Made by a program: the position numbers and the translations under genes. A stretch of DNA of 64,000 bases from Oricola nitratireducens. GTDB taxonomy: Bacteria; Pseudomonadota; Alphaproteobacteria; Rhizobiales; Rhizobiaceae. This document shows positions 1-7,588 of the stretch, in pieces. Location: positions 1-64,000 of the forward strand of contig NZ_JACZCS010000039.1 of assembly GCF_014904745.1 (NCBI RefSeq), read 5' to 3'. Numbering within the stretch: the first letter of the stretch is position 1; every line of letters begins with the position of its first letter. The notes beneath the pieces are model-generated. The model made no database searches, had not been told where the DNA came from, and was given only the letters and a program-made list of their open reading frames with translations.

Positions 1-160
1 GCGCCCGTTTTTCGTTTGCGGCGGCTCTGTCTACCGACATTTCGATATGTTTTTCATTTCTTTTTCTCGGACATCTCCCAACCTCGGCGGCGGGAATATC
101 CACGATCTATATGGCAAATAACTGAAATTCCTGACAAAATGATTCATCACGTATCGTGCT

Positions 161-222
161 ATCTATAGATATATCTGTATCTGGACAAATTCCGTAAGCG
201 AGCGTATTTATCGATATATCGA
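161..222. promoter_or_regulatory. AT-rich palindromes upstream of the PadR gene
   Basis: Two palindromic blocks share the core GATATATC: ATCTATAGAT/AGATATATCT at 161-176 and the perfect 12-bp TCGATATATCGA at 211-222. Their cores are 45 bp apart (168-175 and 213-220). They lie 25-85 bp before the PadR start codon, where an autoregulatory operator would be expected. YqjI-type PadR proteins repress their own promoter and that of a divergent flavin reductase gene. Such a neighbour would lie left of position 1, so this cannot be tested here. Assignment as operator is inference. Confidence 0.4.
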
Positions 223-246
223 AAACGTTATACAACGGAGAAAACC

Positions 247-897
247 ATGTTTGGACATACAAGAGGATCGTTTCGCAACGGACATTCCTGCGGACCGCGC
301 GGCCAGTGGGCTGCCGAAGAGATTTTCGCGATGCGCGGAGGCCCGGGCCGCGGGCACGGACGCGGCGGCCATCGCGGCGGGCGCGGTTTCGGGGACGATG
401 ACGGCGGGCGGATCGGCCGGCTGCTGATCCGGGGCGACCTCAGGCTGGTCATTCTCGCCTTGGTCGAGAACGAACCGCGGCACGGCTACGACCTGATCAA
501 GCAGATCGAGGACATGACCGCGGGCTTCTACGCGCCGAGCCCGGGCGTCGTCTATCCGACGCTGACCTATCTGGAAGAGGCGGGATATGTGCGCGCCCAA
601 GAAGACGGCAACAAGAGGCTCTACGCCATAACCGACGAGGGAAAGGCCTATCTCGAAGAGAACCGGCCGCTGATCGGCAAGATCTTCGACAAGCTGGACG
701 CGATCGGCGAGCGCATGCAGCGCCGCCGCGAGCGGCACGAAGAGCGTGACCGGGGTCCGGACCTGCCGCGCAGCATCGATACCGCGCTGCTGCATCTGCG
801 CGAGACGATCGCCCGCAAAATCGTGAAGGACGAGGCGAAGTCCAGCGAGATCGTCCGGCTGGTGCTCGGCATCGCCGACGATCTCGAGATCGACTAG
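247..897 (+). CDS. PadR-family transcriptional regulator, YqjI-like
   Basis: A 216-residue repressor-type protein. Residues 1-60 are rich in Gly, Arg and His (several GRGH/GGHRGG runs). They are followed by a PadR winged helix at about 62-135 with RLVILALVE, HGYDLIKQIE and PSPGVVYPTLTYLEE, and then a charged helical dimerisation tail. This plan and wording match E. coli YqjI, a nickel-responsive repressor of the ferric reductase gene yqjH. In YqjI the N-terminal extension is His/Cys-rich and binds metal. Here it has only a few His and one Cys (C15), so metal sensing is uncertain. AT-rich palindromes sit directly upstream. The next gene runs the other way, so the regulated target probably lies left of the window. 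Confidence 0.85.
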   Translation: MFGHTRGSFRNGHSCGPRGQWAAEEIFAMRGGPGRGHGRGGHRGGRGFGDDDGGRIGRLLIRGDLRLVILALVENEPRHGYDLIKQIEDMTAGFYAPSPGVVYPTLTYLEEAGYVRAQEDGNKRLYAITDEGKAYLEENRPLIGKIFDKLDAIGERMQRRRERHEERDRGPDLPRSIDTALLHLRETIARKIVKDEAKSSEIVRLVLGIADDLEID

Positions 898-918
898 GAC
901 CAGGCCGGACGAGCGCCG

Positions 919-1392
919 TCAGGCGCGTTCGATGCGCGCCTGATAGCAATTGTTGGTCGCCGAGCGGACATGGACATAGGCGATCGCCGGGTTCCGAAAG
1001 AGGTCCCGGGCATAGGCGGCAAGCTGATCCTGCGGGACCACCTTGCCGAAACCGTAGACAATGCGGTCGTCGACGCCGTAGCCGCGCAAGAGATAGTTCG
1101 GCGAAAGCGTGAGGATTTCGGGGACGTCCGGACCGGGCGCCGGCGCGTCGCATTCGCGCGCATGCAGGAAGACCGGTCCGGTTTCCGCGAAGGCCTGGTT
1201 GCGGGGGAAGGGGCGGTAGGCGAGGATCAGATAGTCCTCGCCCGCGCCTATGTTTTCCATGCAATGCCGGCACGGCATGCCGTCGCCGTCCGATACGGCG
1301 ATTTCGGGCGCGAGGCCATAGGCGTCCGGTCCGCCGCGCTGCAGGGATCGCGCGGTTTCGGTTTCCATCGGTACAAACCGGATGCCGGGCAT
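919..1392 (-). CDS. DUF1203 family protein
   Basis: A protein of about 157 residues of the DUF1203 family, function unknown. Family hallmarks visible are PCRHC at about 40-44, the segment YLILAYRPF (54-62), and GPVFLHARECD (72-82). The paired Cys and His suggest a small metal or redox site, but no role is established. I chose the ATG at 1392 because GGAG lies six bases upstream and homologues begin near this point; an ATG at 1404 is in frame and adds four residues. It is convergent with the PadR gene, 21 bp from its stop. Confidence 0.75.
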   Translation of the reverse strand: MPGIRFVPMETETARSLQRGGPDAYGLAPEIAVSDGDGMPCRHCMENIGAGEDYLILAYRPFPRNQAFAETGPVFLHARECDAPAPGPDVPEILTLSPNYLLRGYGVDDRIVYGFGKVVPQDQLAAYARDLFRNPAIAYVHVRSATNNCYQARIERA

Positions 1393-1480
1393 CGGGAACT
1401 CCATCGTCGGTGATTTCGATGGAGGGCAGGGTTAGGCCAGGCGACGGTTGCCCGCCACCCGATTCATGCACATGTCCGGC

Positions 1481-2056
1481 TTAGTACCGTGTCACGAAAT
1501 CGGTGACACGGCGCAAAGTCACGCGGCGGTTGCGCCATTCCTCGTAAGGCGTCGGCACGAGGAGGTAATCCTCGCCATATCCGATCGTCTCCAGCGCCCG
1601 GCTCGGTACGCCGAAATAGCGCGCGAGATCGCGGGCGACGGAGGCGGCGCGGCGCTCCGACAGGATCTGGTTGCTGCCGCGCGAGCCGACGGCGTCGGTG
1701 TGGCCCTCGATCAGGAAGACCTCGCGAGGATTGCGGTGCAGGATGCGGTTCATGGCGATGGCGATCTGCTCGATCTTCCAGCGCTGGCTTGCCGGAATGG
1801 AGGCGGAGCCGAACGCGAAATTGATCGACTGGATCTCGATCGACGGCGCCTGGCGGCGCAGGCGCGGATCGCGCTTGAGCTGCTGGATCGTCACGCGGGC
1901 GTTCGGGGGGATGCGCTTGCGCGGCGCGGCTTCGAGCTGGCGCTGGATCCTGGTGGCGTTCGGCGTCTGCTGCGCGAGCGCGGCGCCGGGCAGGGCGGGG
2001 ATCATGGCCGTGGCGCCAATGGCGGCAACAGCTGTAAGGAAATGACGGCGGTTCAT
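1481..2056 (-). CDS. OmpA-domain protein with Tat-like signal peptide
   Basis: A 191-residue exported protein. The N-terminus NRRHFLTAV followed by a hydrophobic stretch ending AALA (cleavage near residue 28) looks like a twin-arginine signal. After a basic spacer comes an OmpA/MotB-type peptidoglycan-binding domain at about 76-186, with the family signature GHTDAVGS...LSERRA (118-137) and NRRV (176-179). It has no beta-barrel, so it is probably a periplasmic or lipid-anchorless peptidoglycan-associated protein. The ATG at 2056 has AAGGAG six bases upstream; a longer in-frame reading upstream lacks this. Tat export of an OmpA-like domain is slightly unusual, because no cofactor is evident. 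Confidence 0.82.
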   Translation of the reverse strand: MNRRHFLTAVAAIGATAMIPALPGAALAQQTPNATRIQRQLEAAPRKRIPPNARVTIQQLKRDPRLRRQAPSIEIQSINFAFGSASIPASQRWKIEQIAIAMNRILHRNPREVFLIEGHTDAVGSRGSNQILSERRAASVARDLARYFGVPSRALETIGYGEDYLLVPTPYEEWRNRRVTLRRVTDFVTRY

Positions 2057-2130
2057 GGCGCGCTCCTTGGCGAAGATTGTCGTGCGGCAGAGGTAACGCC
2101 GGGCAAATGAACCGCCACTGAACGGGACGT

Positions 2131-2697
2131 TCAGCTTATGCCCTGTTCGGCAAGGCGGTGCAGATCCGCTTTCGTCAACGGCCGCACCTTGCCGGGCGTC
2201 TGGTTGCAGGGTTGGAAACCGAGCTTCTGGTAGAGCGACAGGGCCGCCGGATGGTCGAGGGTGCAGGTGTTGACCGTGACCCGTTCGGGCTCGCTCGCCC
2301 AGCAAGCCTCGATGGCCCGGGACAGGAACCAGCGGCCGATCCCGCGCCCCGCGGCGTGCGGCATCAGGCCGAAAAAGGCGAGATCGGAAACGGCCGGATC
2401 GGCGCGGTTGACCTCGTAGAAACCGGCGGGCGCGCCATCGAGATAGAGCACGTAGATTTCGGTCGTGTCGGCGTGGATGGCGGCGGCGAGCGTCTGGTCG
2501 TCCAGGCGCAGGCGCGTTTCCCAGTTCCACGGATATCCGACCTGAAACTGCAGGAAGCGGTAAAACGACAATTGCGGCTTTTCAGCGTGCAGGATCGCCG
2601 CGTTGACGCCGAGCGGCAGTTGATAGCGCTTTGCCGGCGGTACCGTCATCTCCAGCCAGGTTATGATGGCGTCGAGCGCTTTCGGGCGTGCGGCCAT
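2131..2697 (-). CDS. GNAT-family N-acetyltransferase
   Basis: A 188-residue acetyltransferase of the GCN5-related superfamily. The central part shows YVLYLDGAPAGFYEV (strands beta3-beta4), the acetyl-CoA pyrophosphate loop as HAAGRGIGRWFL, and the C-terminal NTCTLDHPAALSLYQKLGF, all typical of GNAT proteins. The substrate cannot be told. The ATG at 2697 lies five bases after the stop of the upstream sulfurtransferase gene, so the two are probably co-transcribed. An imperfect terminator-like repeat (CTGAACG-GGA-CGTTCAG, 2118-2134) overlaps the stop codon. Confidence 0.85.
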   Translation of the reverse strand: MAARPKALDAIITWLEMTVPPAKRYQLPLGVNAAILHAEKPQLSFYRFLQFQVGYPWNWETRLRLDDQTLAAAIHADTTEIYVLYLDGAPAGFYEVNRADPAVSDLAFFGLMPHAAGRGIGRWFLSRAIEACWASEPERVTVNTCTLDHPAALSLYQKLGFQPCNQTPGKVRPLTKADLHRLAEQGIS

Positions 2698-2702
2698 TAT
2701 GA

Positions 2703-3560
2703 TCAGTCCCTTGCCGGGCCGGTCTCGACCGGCGTGTCGTCGCGCGAACCCCATTCCGACCAGGAGCCGTCATAGAGCCGGTGATCGCTGCTGCCCAGCG
2801 ACTGCAAGGCGAGCGAGATGACCGCCGCGGTGACGCCGGAGCCGCATGTAGTCACGACGGGCTTCGCCGGATCGATGCCGGCGTCTTCCAGCGCATCGCG
2901 TAGGCCGTCGAGGTCCTTCAGGTATCCGTCGTCCGAAAAAGTGAAGGTGGGCGCGTTGCGGGCGCCCGGCATGTGGCCCGAACGCATGCCGGCGCGCGGT
3001 TCCGCCTCGGCGCCGGTGAAGCGTCCGGCCGACCGCGCGTCGGCAATCTGGGCGGAGTGGTCCTCGACGATTTTCCGCAGGTCGGCAAAGGAGGCGACCT
3101 TCGAGGCATCGAATTTCGGCAGGAAGGCGGTCGAGGCGATCTTGGTCGGCCGGTCGGTGACGATATGGCCGTTCTTCTTCCAGTTGTCGAAACCACCGTC
3201 GAGGAGGAAGACCTTGTCGGCGCCCATGACGCGGAACATCCACCAGACCCTGGGCGCTGTGAACATGCCGAGTGCGTCATAGACGACGATGGTGTCGTCG
3301 CGCGCGATTCCCATCGCGCTGACATGCTGTTCGAAGACCCGCGGCGAGGGCAGGGTATGCGGCAGGTCGCTGTCGGGATCGACGACCGCGTCCTGGTCGA
3401 AGAAGACGGCGCCCGGGATGTGGGCGGCGTTGTATTCGGCGCGCGGATCCCGATTCTGGGCGGGCAGGTACCAGGAAGCGTCGACGATGGAGAGGCCCGG
3501 GTCCTTCAGATGCCTTACGAGCCACTCGGGCGACACGACAAACGGACTTTTTTCGCTCAC
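2703..3560 (-). CDS. sseA: 3-mercaptopyruvate sulfurtransferase (tandem rhodanese)
   Basis: A 285-residue protein with two rhodanese domains, roughly 8-135 and 160-280. The inactive N-terminal domain has DASWYLP...HIPGAVFFD. The C-terminal domain carries the active-site loop CGSGVTA with Cys239, the CGSG(V/T)TA form typical of mercaptopyruvate sulfurtransferases rather than thiosulfate:cyanide enzymes (CRxGx). It moves sulfur from 3-mercaptopyruvate to thiol acceptors in the cytoplasm. I prefer the GTG at 3560, preceded by AGAGGGA; a TTG at 3578 is possible. The cysteine synthase further along the same strand fits a local sulfur theme, but the genes are not contiguous. Confidence 0.9.
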   Translation of the reverse strand: MSEKSPFVVSPEWLVRHLKDPGLSIVDASWYLPAQNRDPRAEYNAAHIPGAVFFDQDAVVDPDSDLPHTLPSPRVFEQHVSAMGIARDDTIVVYDALGMFTAPRVWWMFRVMGADKVFLLDGGFDNWKKNGHIVTDRPTKIASTAFLPKFDASKVASFADLRKIVEDHSAQIADARSAGRFTGAEAEPRAGMRSGHMPGARNAPTFTFSDDGYLKDLDGLRDALEDAGIDPAKPVVTTCGSGVTAAVISLALQSLGSSDHRLYDGSWSEWGSRDDTPVETGPARD

Positions 3561-3646
3561 GGACGAATCCCTCTGCAATTCGGCGGCATCGCGCCGACCT
3601 TCGTCCTAAAGACAGGAGTCATTTCGTCAGCGCAAGAGAGCAGGCG

Positions 3647-4123
3647 CTAATCGCGCACATTGCCGGTGCGCTTGTGCCAGTCGGCGATGGATTCGTCCGG
3701 GTAGCGCGGGAAGGTCCTGTCGTTCGGGCCGATCTGCGGCTCGACCCAACTGGCCTTGAAGTCGAGCATCAGGTGGGTGGATTCGCTTGGCACCGGCAAA
3801 TCGGTATCGATGACCGAGGCGAAGGGATGGATCAGTTCCGGCCAGGCATCGTCATAGACCCAGAGTGCGCTGCCGCATTTGCTGCAGAAGCGCCGTTCGC
3901 CGGAAGAGAGGTGGCCGTCCTCCATGGTGGCGTGGAACACCGAGATGTTTTCCTCGCCCTCGATTGCGAGCGATTCCGTCCAGCCCATGATGTTGATCGC
4001 GTATCCGCCACCGCCCGCCGTCTTGCGGCAGATCGAGCAGTAGCAACGCTGATAGGGGACGGGATGCGGGCTGTCGCAGGAAAAGCGTACCGCGCCGCAA
4101 TGGCATGATCCATCGAGTTTCAT
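3647..4123 (-). CDS. GFA-family zinc protein (glutathione-dependent formaldehyde-activating-like)
   Basis: A 158-residue protein of the GFA/CENP-V fold. The zinc ligands are visible: Cys7 and Cys9 (GSCHCGAVRF), Cys27/29/32 (RCYCSICRK) and Cys80/83 (FCSKCGS). Family members were named for speeding formaldehyde-glutathione adduct formation, but most, including this one, have no proven substrate. It stands alone on the minus strand, 86 bp before the sulfurtransferase start. Confidence 0.85.
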   Translation of the reverse strand: MKLDGSCHCGAVRFSCDSPHPVPYQRCYCSICRKTAGGGGYAINIMGWTESLAIEGEENISVFHATMEDGHLSSGERRFCSKCGSALWVYDDAWPELIHPFASVIDTDLPVPSESTHLMLDFKASWVEPQIGPNDRTFPRYPDESIADWHKRTGNVRD

Positions 4124-4204
4124 CGCTGTATGTGGCTCCTGTCACGTTCCGTCACCGCCGGCCGGATCGGTCTGTGGGACTGTAAACGGGGATTTGGCAA
4201 CAAA

Positions 4205-4230
4205 AAAGGGCCGGTGATGACCGGCCCTTT
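4205..4230 (-). terminator. Rho-independent terminator after the 111-residue ORF
   Basis: A perfect 11-bp stem, AAAGGGCCGGT (4205-4215) with ACCGGCCCTTT (4220-4230), and a GATG loop. On the minus strand it is followed by a run of T (complement of the A tract at 4201-4207). It lies 20 bases past the stop of the small Pro/Ala-rich gene, which supports that gene being real. Confidence 0.8.
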
Positions 4231-4250
4231 CGCTGAGTTCATGTGCATTC

Positions 4251-4586
4251 TCAGTTCGATGCGGCTGGCGAATAGGTGCCTGCCTCATCGAACTCGACAC
4301 CGGGATTGCCCGACGCTGCCGGCGGCGCACCGGCGTCGTCGGCATCGCCATCATTATCGGGACCGGTCTCTCCGTCGGAATCGGCACGCCCGGTCGAGGA
4401 CGGGGCCATGTCGAGAGCGAGATATGCTCCGACCCGGCTCGAAGTCTCGGGGCCGGACGACGTGTCGACCGGCGCGGTTGCCGCGGGAGCGGCCGTCCTG
4501 GGTTTGTCATCGGCGGGTGCCGCCGGTGGCTTTGCCAGGCCCATTTGCGCGGGTGCGGCAGCCAAGCTGCCGGATATGGATATCAT
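4251..4586 (-). CDS. Small Pro/Ala/Asp-rich protein of unknown function
   Basis: A 111-residue protein that I do not recognise. The first 15 residues are mildly hydrophobic (MISISGSLAAAPAQMG); the remainder is low-complexity, rich in Pro, Ala, Ser, Asp and Gly, with no Cys and very few basic residues after residue 30, so it is probably disordered. Two points support expression: GGAG six bases before the ATG, and a strong terminator 20 bases after the stop. No close family can be named; it could be a secreted or surface-associated small protein, but a cleavable signal peptide is not convincing. Confidence 0.55.
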   Translation of the reverse strand: MISISGSLAAAPAQMGLAKPPAAPADDKPRTAAPAATAPVDTSSGPETSSRVGAYLALDMAPSSTGRADSDGETGPDNDGDADDAGAPPAASGNPGVEFDEAGTYSPAASN

Positions 4587-4855
4587 TTTGTACTCCAGGC
4601 CCGGCCGGCAGGCATCATGCCGTGAGGCGCGAACGGAAATGCGAGCCGGTAATCGGCTGCAATGGAAATCGCCCTAAAGGCGGTTGCCCGGCTTTTCATC
4701 TCCCGGCGCAACGAAATCACGCTGGGAGCGAATCCGTTGCCTGGCGGTTAATTCCGTCCGGCGGATTGGCGCTAACGAGAAAAATTACAAAAACATTACA
4801 GTTTCGGACCGGATCCCGGCCGTTGCCGGCTGTGTTTCCGGATGATTGGCGGCGA

Positions 4856-5602
4856 TCAGCCGCTGGCCGGCAGCGGGCCGAAGCGAATGCGGAAGCGGCG
4901 GTTCTCGCGGCCCTTCTTCTCGATCTTGCCGATATGGATGTCGCCGACTTCCTTCGTCTCGGTGACATGGGTGCCGCCGCAGGGCTGGCTGTCGACCGCG
5001 CCGTTTTCGCCGATACAGACGAGCCGGATTTCGCCGGTGCCCGACGGCGGACGGACATTCTTCGACTTGACGAGGCCGGGATTGGCGGCGAGGTCTTCGT
5101 CGGAGATCGTTTCGGTATAGATCGGATGGTTTTCCTCGACGAGGCGCATCAGCTCGGCGCTGATCGAGGCCTTGTCGCCGTCGAGTTCCGGAATGTCGAA
5201 ATCGACCCGGCTCTCTTCCTCGCCGACCGACGCGCCGGTGATCGGATAGGGACAAACCACGGTCAGCAGGTGGCAGGCGGTGTGCATGCGCATCAGCTTG
5301 TAGCGGCGGTCCCAGTCGATATGCAGCGTCAGCTTCTCGCCGATTTCCGGCATCCGCTGGTTCGGGGCGGGGACGTGGATGATCTCGTCCTTGGTCTCGC
5401 CGCAGACGGTCGCCGCGATTTCGATCCTCGATCCGTCGGCGCGCTCGAAAAAGCCGGTGTCGCCCGGCTGGCCGCCCGAGGTGGCGTAAAAGCAGGTCTG
5501 GTCGAGGATGATGCCGCCGCGGTCGTTTATGGCGGTGACGTTTCCCTCGGCGACCGACAGATAGGCGTCGTCGCGGAAAAGAGCCTTTACCGGATAAGCC
5601 AT
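4856..5602 (-). CDS. Alanyl-tRNA editing protein (AlaX type)
   Basis: A 248-residue stand-alone editing protein related to the editing domain of AlaRS. It hydrolyses Ser-tRNA(Ala) or Gly-tRNA(Ala). The zinc site is complete: His107 and His111 in MHTACHLL, and Cys208 and His212 in QPCGGTHV. The N-terminal part has the usual CFYATSGGQPGDTG segment. Its ATG shares one base with the stop of the upstream cysteine synthase gene (TGATG), so translation is probably coupled. The cysK-alaX pairing is seen in other rhizobia. The 270 bp on the 3' side (4587-4855) holds only the start region of the small Pro-rich gene; no other gene is seen there. Confidence 0.9.
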   Translation of the reverse strand: MAYPVKALFRDDAYLSVAEGNVTAINDRGGIILDQTCFYATSGGQPGDTGFFERADGSRIEIAATVCGETKDEIIHVPAPNQRMPEIGEKLTLHIDWDRRYKLMRMHTACHLLTVVCPYPITGASVGEEESRVDFDIPELDGDKASISAELMRLVEENHPIYTETISDEDLAANPGLVKSKNVRPPSGTGEIRLVCIGENGAVDSQPCGGTHVTETKEVGDIHIGKIEKKGRENRRFRIRFGPLPASG

Positions 5603-6636
5603 CAGGCAACTTCCTCATAGGGCACGTCGATTTCGGTTTTCTTCTCGATCCATTCGGGGACGGGGAGGCCCTTGGAGCGCAGGAATTCCGGATTGAACAG
5701 TTTCGACTGGTAGCGGTTGCCGTAGTCGCAGAGCACGGTGACGATGGTGTGGCCCGGGCCGAGCTCCTTTGCCAGTCGGATCGCGCCGGCGATGTTGATG
5801 CCGGTCGAGCCGCCCATCACCATGCCTTCCTCCTGCGCCAGCGCGAAGACGATCTTCAGGGCCTCGTCGTCGTGGATCTGGCAAGCGAAATCGGGCGTGA
5901 AGCCTTCCAGGTTGGCGGTGATGCGGCCCTGGCCGATGCCCTCGGTGATCGAGGAGCCTTCCGACTTGAACTCGCCGGTCGTGTACCAGGAGTAGAGCGC
6001 GGCACCCATCGGATCGGCGAGGCCGATCCTGATACCCGGATTTTTCGCGCGCAGACCCTCGGCGACGCCGGCGAGCGTGCCGCCGGAGCCGACCGCGCAG
6101 ATGAAGCCGTCGACCTTGCCGCCGGTGTCGCGCCAGATTTCCGGCGCGGTGGTTTCGACATGCGCCTGGCGATTGACGACATTGTCGAACTGGTTCGCCC
6201 AGACCGCGCCGTTCGGATCGGTTTTGGCGATCTGCTCGGCGAGCCGGCCGGAAACGCGGACATAGTTGTTCGGATTGCGGTAGGGGGCGGCCGGAACCTC
6301 GACCAGTTCGGCGCCGAAAAGGCGCAGCGCATCCTTCTTTTCCTGCGACTGCGTCTCCGGGATGACGATCACGGAGCGATAGCCCAGCGCGCGTGCGACC
6401 ATCGCGAGACCGATGCCGGTATTGCCGGCCGTGCCCTCGACGATGACGCCGCCGGGTTTGAGGAGGCCTTTCTTCTCGGCGTCGCGGATAATGAACAGCG
6501 CGGCGCGATCCTTCACGGACTGGCCGGGATTGAGGAATTCCGCCTTGCCGAGAATGGTGCAGCCGGTTTCCTCCGACGCGCGCCTGAGTTTGATAAGTGG
6601 CGTGTTGCCGATGACGTCGATCACCGAGTCGTGCAT
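5602..6636 (-). CDS. cysK: Cysteine synthase A-type PLP enzyme
   Basis: A 344-residue O-acetylserine sulfhydrylase-like protein of fold type II. The PLP lysine is Lys42 in NPGQSVKDRA, the phosphate-binding loop is GTAGNTGIG (68-76), and the substrate loop GSGGTLAGV and terminal CDYGNRY are present. It makes L-cysteine from O-acetylserine and sulfide. It is slightly longer than E. coli CysK, with a C-terminal tail LPVPEWIEKK. It is first gene of a two-gene operon with alaX; the promoter must lie in 6637-6849, shared with the divergent ChrR gene. A cystathionine beta-synthase-like specificity cannot be excluded. Confidence 0.9.
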   Translation of the reverse strand: MHDSVIDVIGNTPLIKLRRASEETGCTILGKAEFLNPGQSVKDRAALFIIRDAEKKGLLKPGGVIVEGTAGNTGIGLAMVARALGYRSVIVIPETQSQEKKDALRLFGAELVEVPAAPYRNPNNYVRVSGRLAEQIAKTDPNGAVWANQFDNVVNRQAHVETTAPEIWRDTGGKVDGFICAVGSGGTLAGVAEGLRAKNPGIRIGLADPMGAALYSWYTTGEFKSEGSSITEGIGQGRITANLEGFTPDFACQIHDDEALKIVFALAQEEGMVMGGSTGINIAGAIRLAKELGPGHTIVTVLCDYGNRYQSKLFNPEFLRSKGLPVPEWIEKKTEIDVPYEEVA

Positions 6637-6770
6637 AGTTGGTCCCTAAATGGTTTTGCGCGACACTATGGTCTCGAATTCCGCGCTTCAAGGCACAAGT
6701 CATGCTCAATCGTGGCGCAAACCGGGATTTTCTTGCCGGCATAAAAGTTTCTTCGGAACCGTTTCGCCGG

Positions 6771-6798
6771 TGATCCGGATTGCGCGGGCCGGCGTATC
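6771..6798 (+). promoter_or_regulatory. Probable RpoE/ChrR-type (ECF11) promoter before chrR
   Basis: TGATCC at 6771-6776 and CGTATC at 6793-6798 with a 16-base spacer. The same arrangement, TGATCC-N16-CGTAAC, occurs before the photolyase operon. TGATC plus CGTA-type elements are the pattern I recall for ECF sigma factors controlled by ChrR in Rhodobacter and Caulobacter. The ChrR-like start codon is about 50 bases downstream. Pattern seen in sequence; sigma assignment is inference. Confidence 0.6.
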
Positions 6799-6849
6799 AA
6801 TGGCATTGAATGCAATCGGAAGAATTCCGCCGTCAGTCTGAATGTTGGA

Positions 6850-7509
6850 ATGACAGAAAACAAAATAGAAAACATGGACGCGCTGCTGGCGCGCTACGCT
6901 GCGGGAACCCTGCCGAAACCGGTGGAGGTGCTTGTCGCCGCGCATCTGGAAATGTCGCCGTCGAGCCGCGTGCTGGTGCGTGCGCTCGAAGCTCTCGCAG
7001 GCGACGCGCTGGAAGATGAAACGCCGGTGGTGCTTTCCGGTCGCGACGCGCTGCTGGACGCTATCTTCAGTTCGCACAGCGACGAAATCATCCTTCCGGG
7101 CTCCGAAACGGCGCAGGCCGGCTCCTCGATCATGCCGCGCGCGCTGCACGATTTTATCGGCCACACGGTCGATACGATCCCGTGGAAGACGAAAATGCCC
7201 GGCTACAAGGAATACGAGATGGGCGACGTAGACGGATGTCACGTGTCGATGCTGTGGATCAAGCCGGGACGCAAGATGCCGTCGCATACCCATGAGGGCA
7301 TGGAACTGACGCTGGTCATCGACGGCGCGTTCAGCGACAGCAAGGGCCGGTTCGGGCGCGGCGACATCTCGATCGCCGACGAGACGACGGATCACCGCCC
7401 GATCGCCGAGACGGAACGCCCCTGTATCGCATTTGCGGTGACCGACGGGGCGCTGCGGCTGACGGGGCCGCTGCACAGGCGCATCGCGGATATTTTCGGC
7501 GCGAACTGA
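6850..7509 (+). CDS. chrR: ChrR-like cupin protein with degenerate anti-sigma zinc site
   Basis: A 219-residue homologue of ChrR, the anti-sigma factor that releases RpoE on singlet-oxygen or peroxide stress. The N-terminal anti-sigma region (1-80) aligns through ALLARYAAGTL and VAAHLEM. The C-terminal cupin keeps its metal ligands His146, His148, Glu152 and His182 (HTHEGME, DHRP). In Rhodobacter ChrR the N-terminal zinc is held by two His and a CxxC; here His32 is followed by S36-x2-S39, and no early His exists, so three of four ligands are lost. No sigma factor gene is adjacent in the window. It may bind sigma without zinc, or act only as a cupin. The start is chosen by homology. Confidence 0.82.
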   Translation: MTENKIENMDALLARYAAGTLPKPVEVLVAAHLEMSPSSRVLVRALEALAGDALEDETPVVLSGRDALLDAIFSSHSDEIILPGSETAQAGSSIMPRALHDFIGHTVDTIPWKTKMPGYKEYEMGDVDGCHVSMLWIKPGRKMPSHTHEGMELTLVIDGAFSDSKGRFGRGDISIADETTDHRPIAETERPCIAFAVTDGALRLTGPLHRRIADIFGAN

Positions 7510-7588
7510 ATTTCCCCGCCAAATCGGGAAACCGAAACGGCTTGCGGTGCGTAGTACCCGCAGGAAGCCAGTTTTCGAAGGAGTTGTC

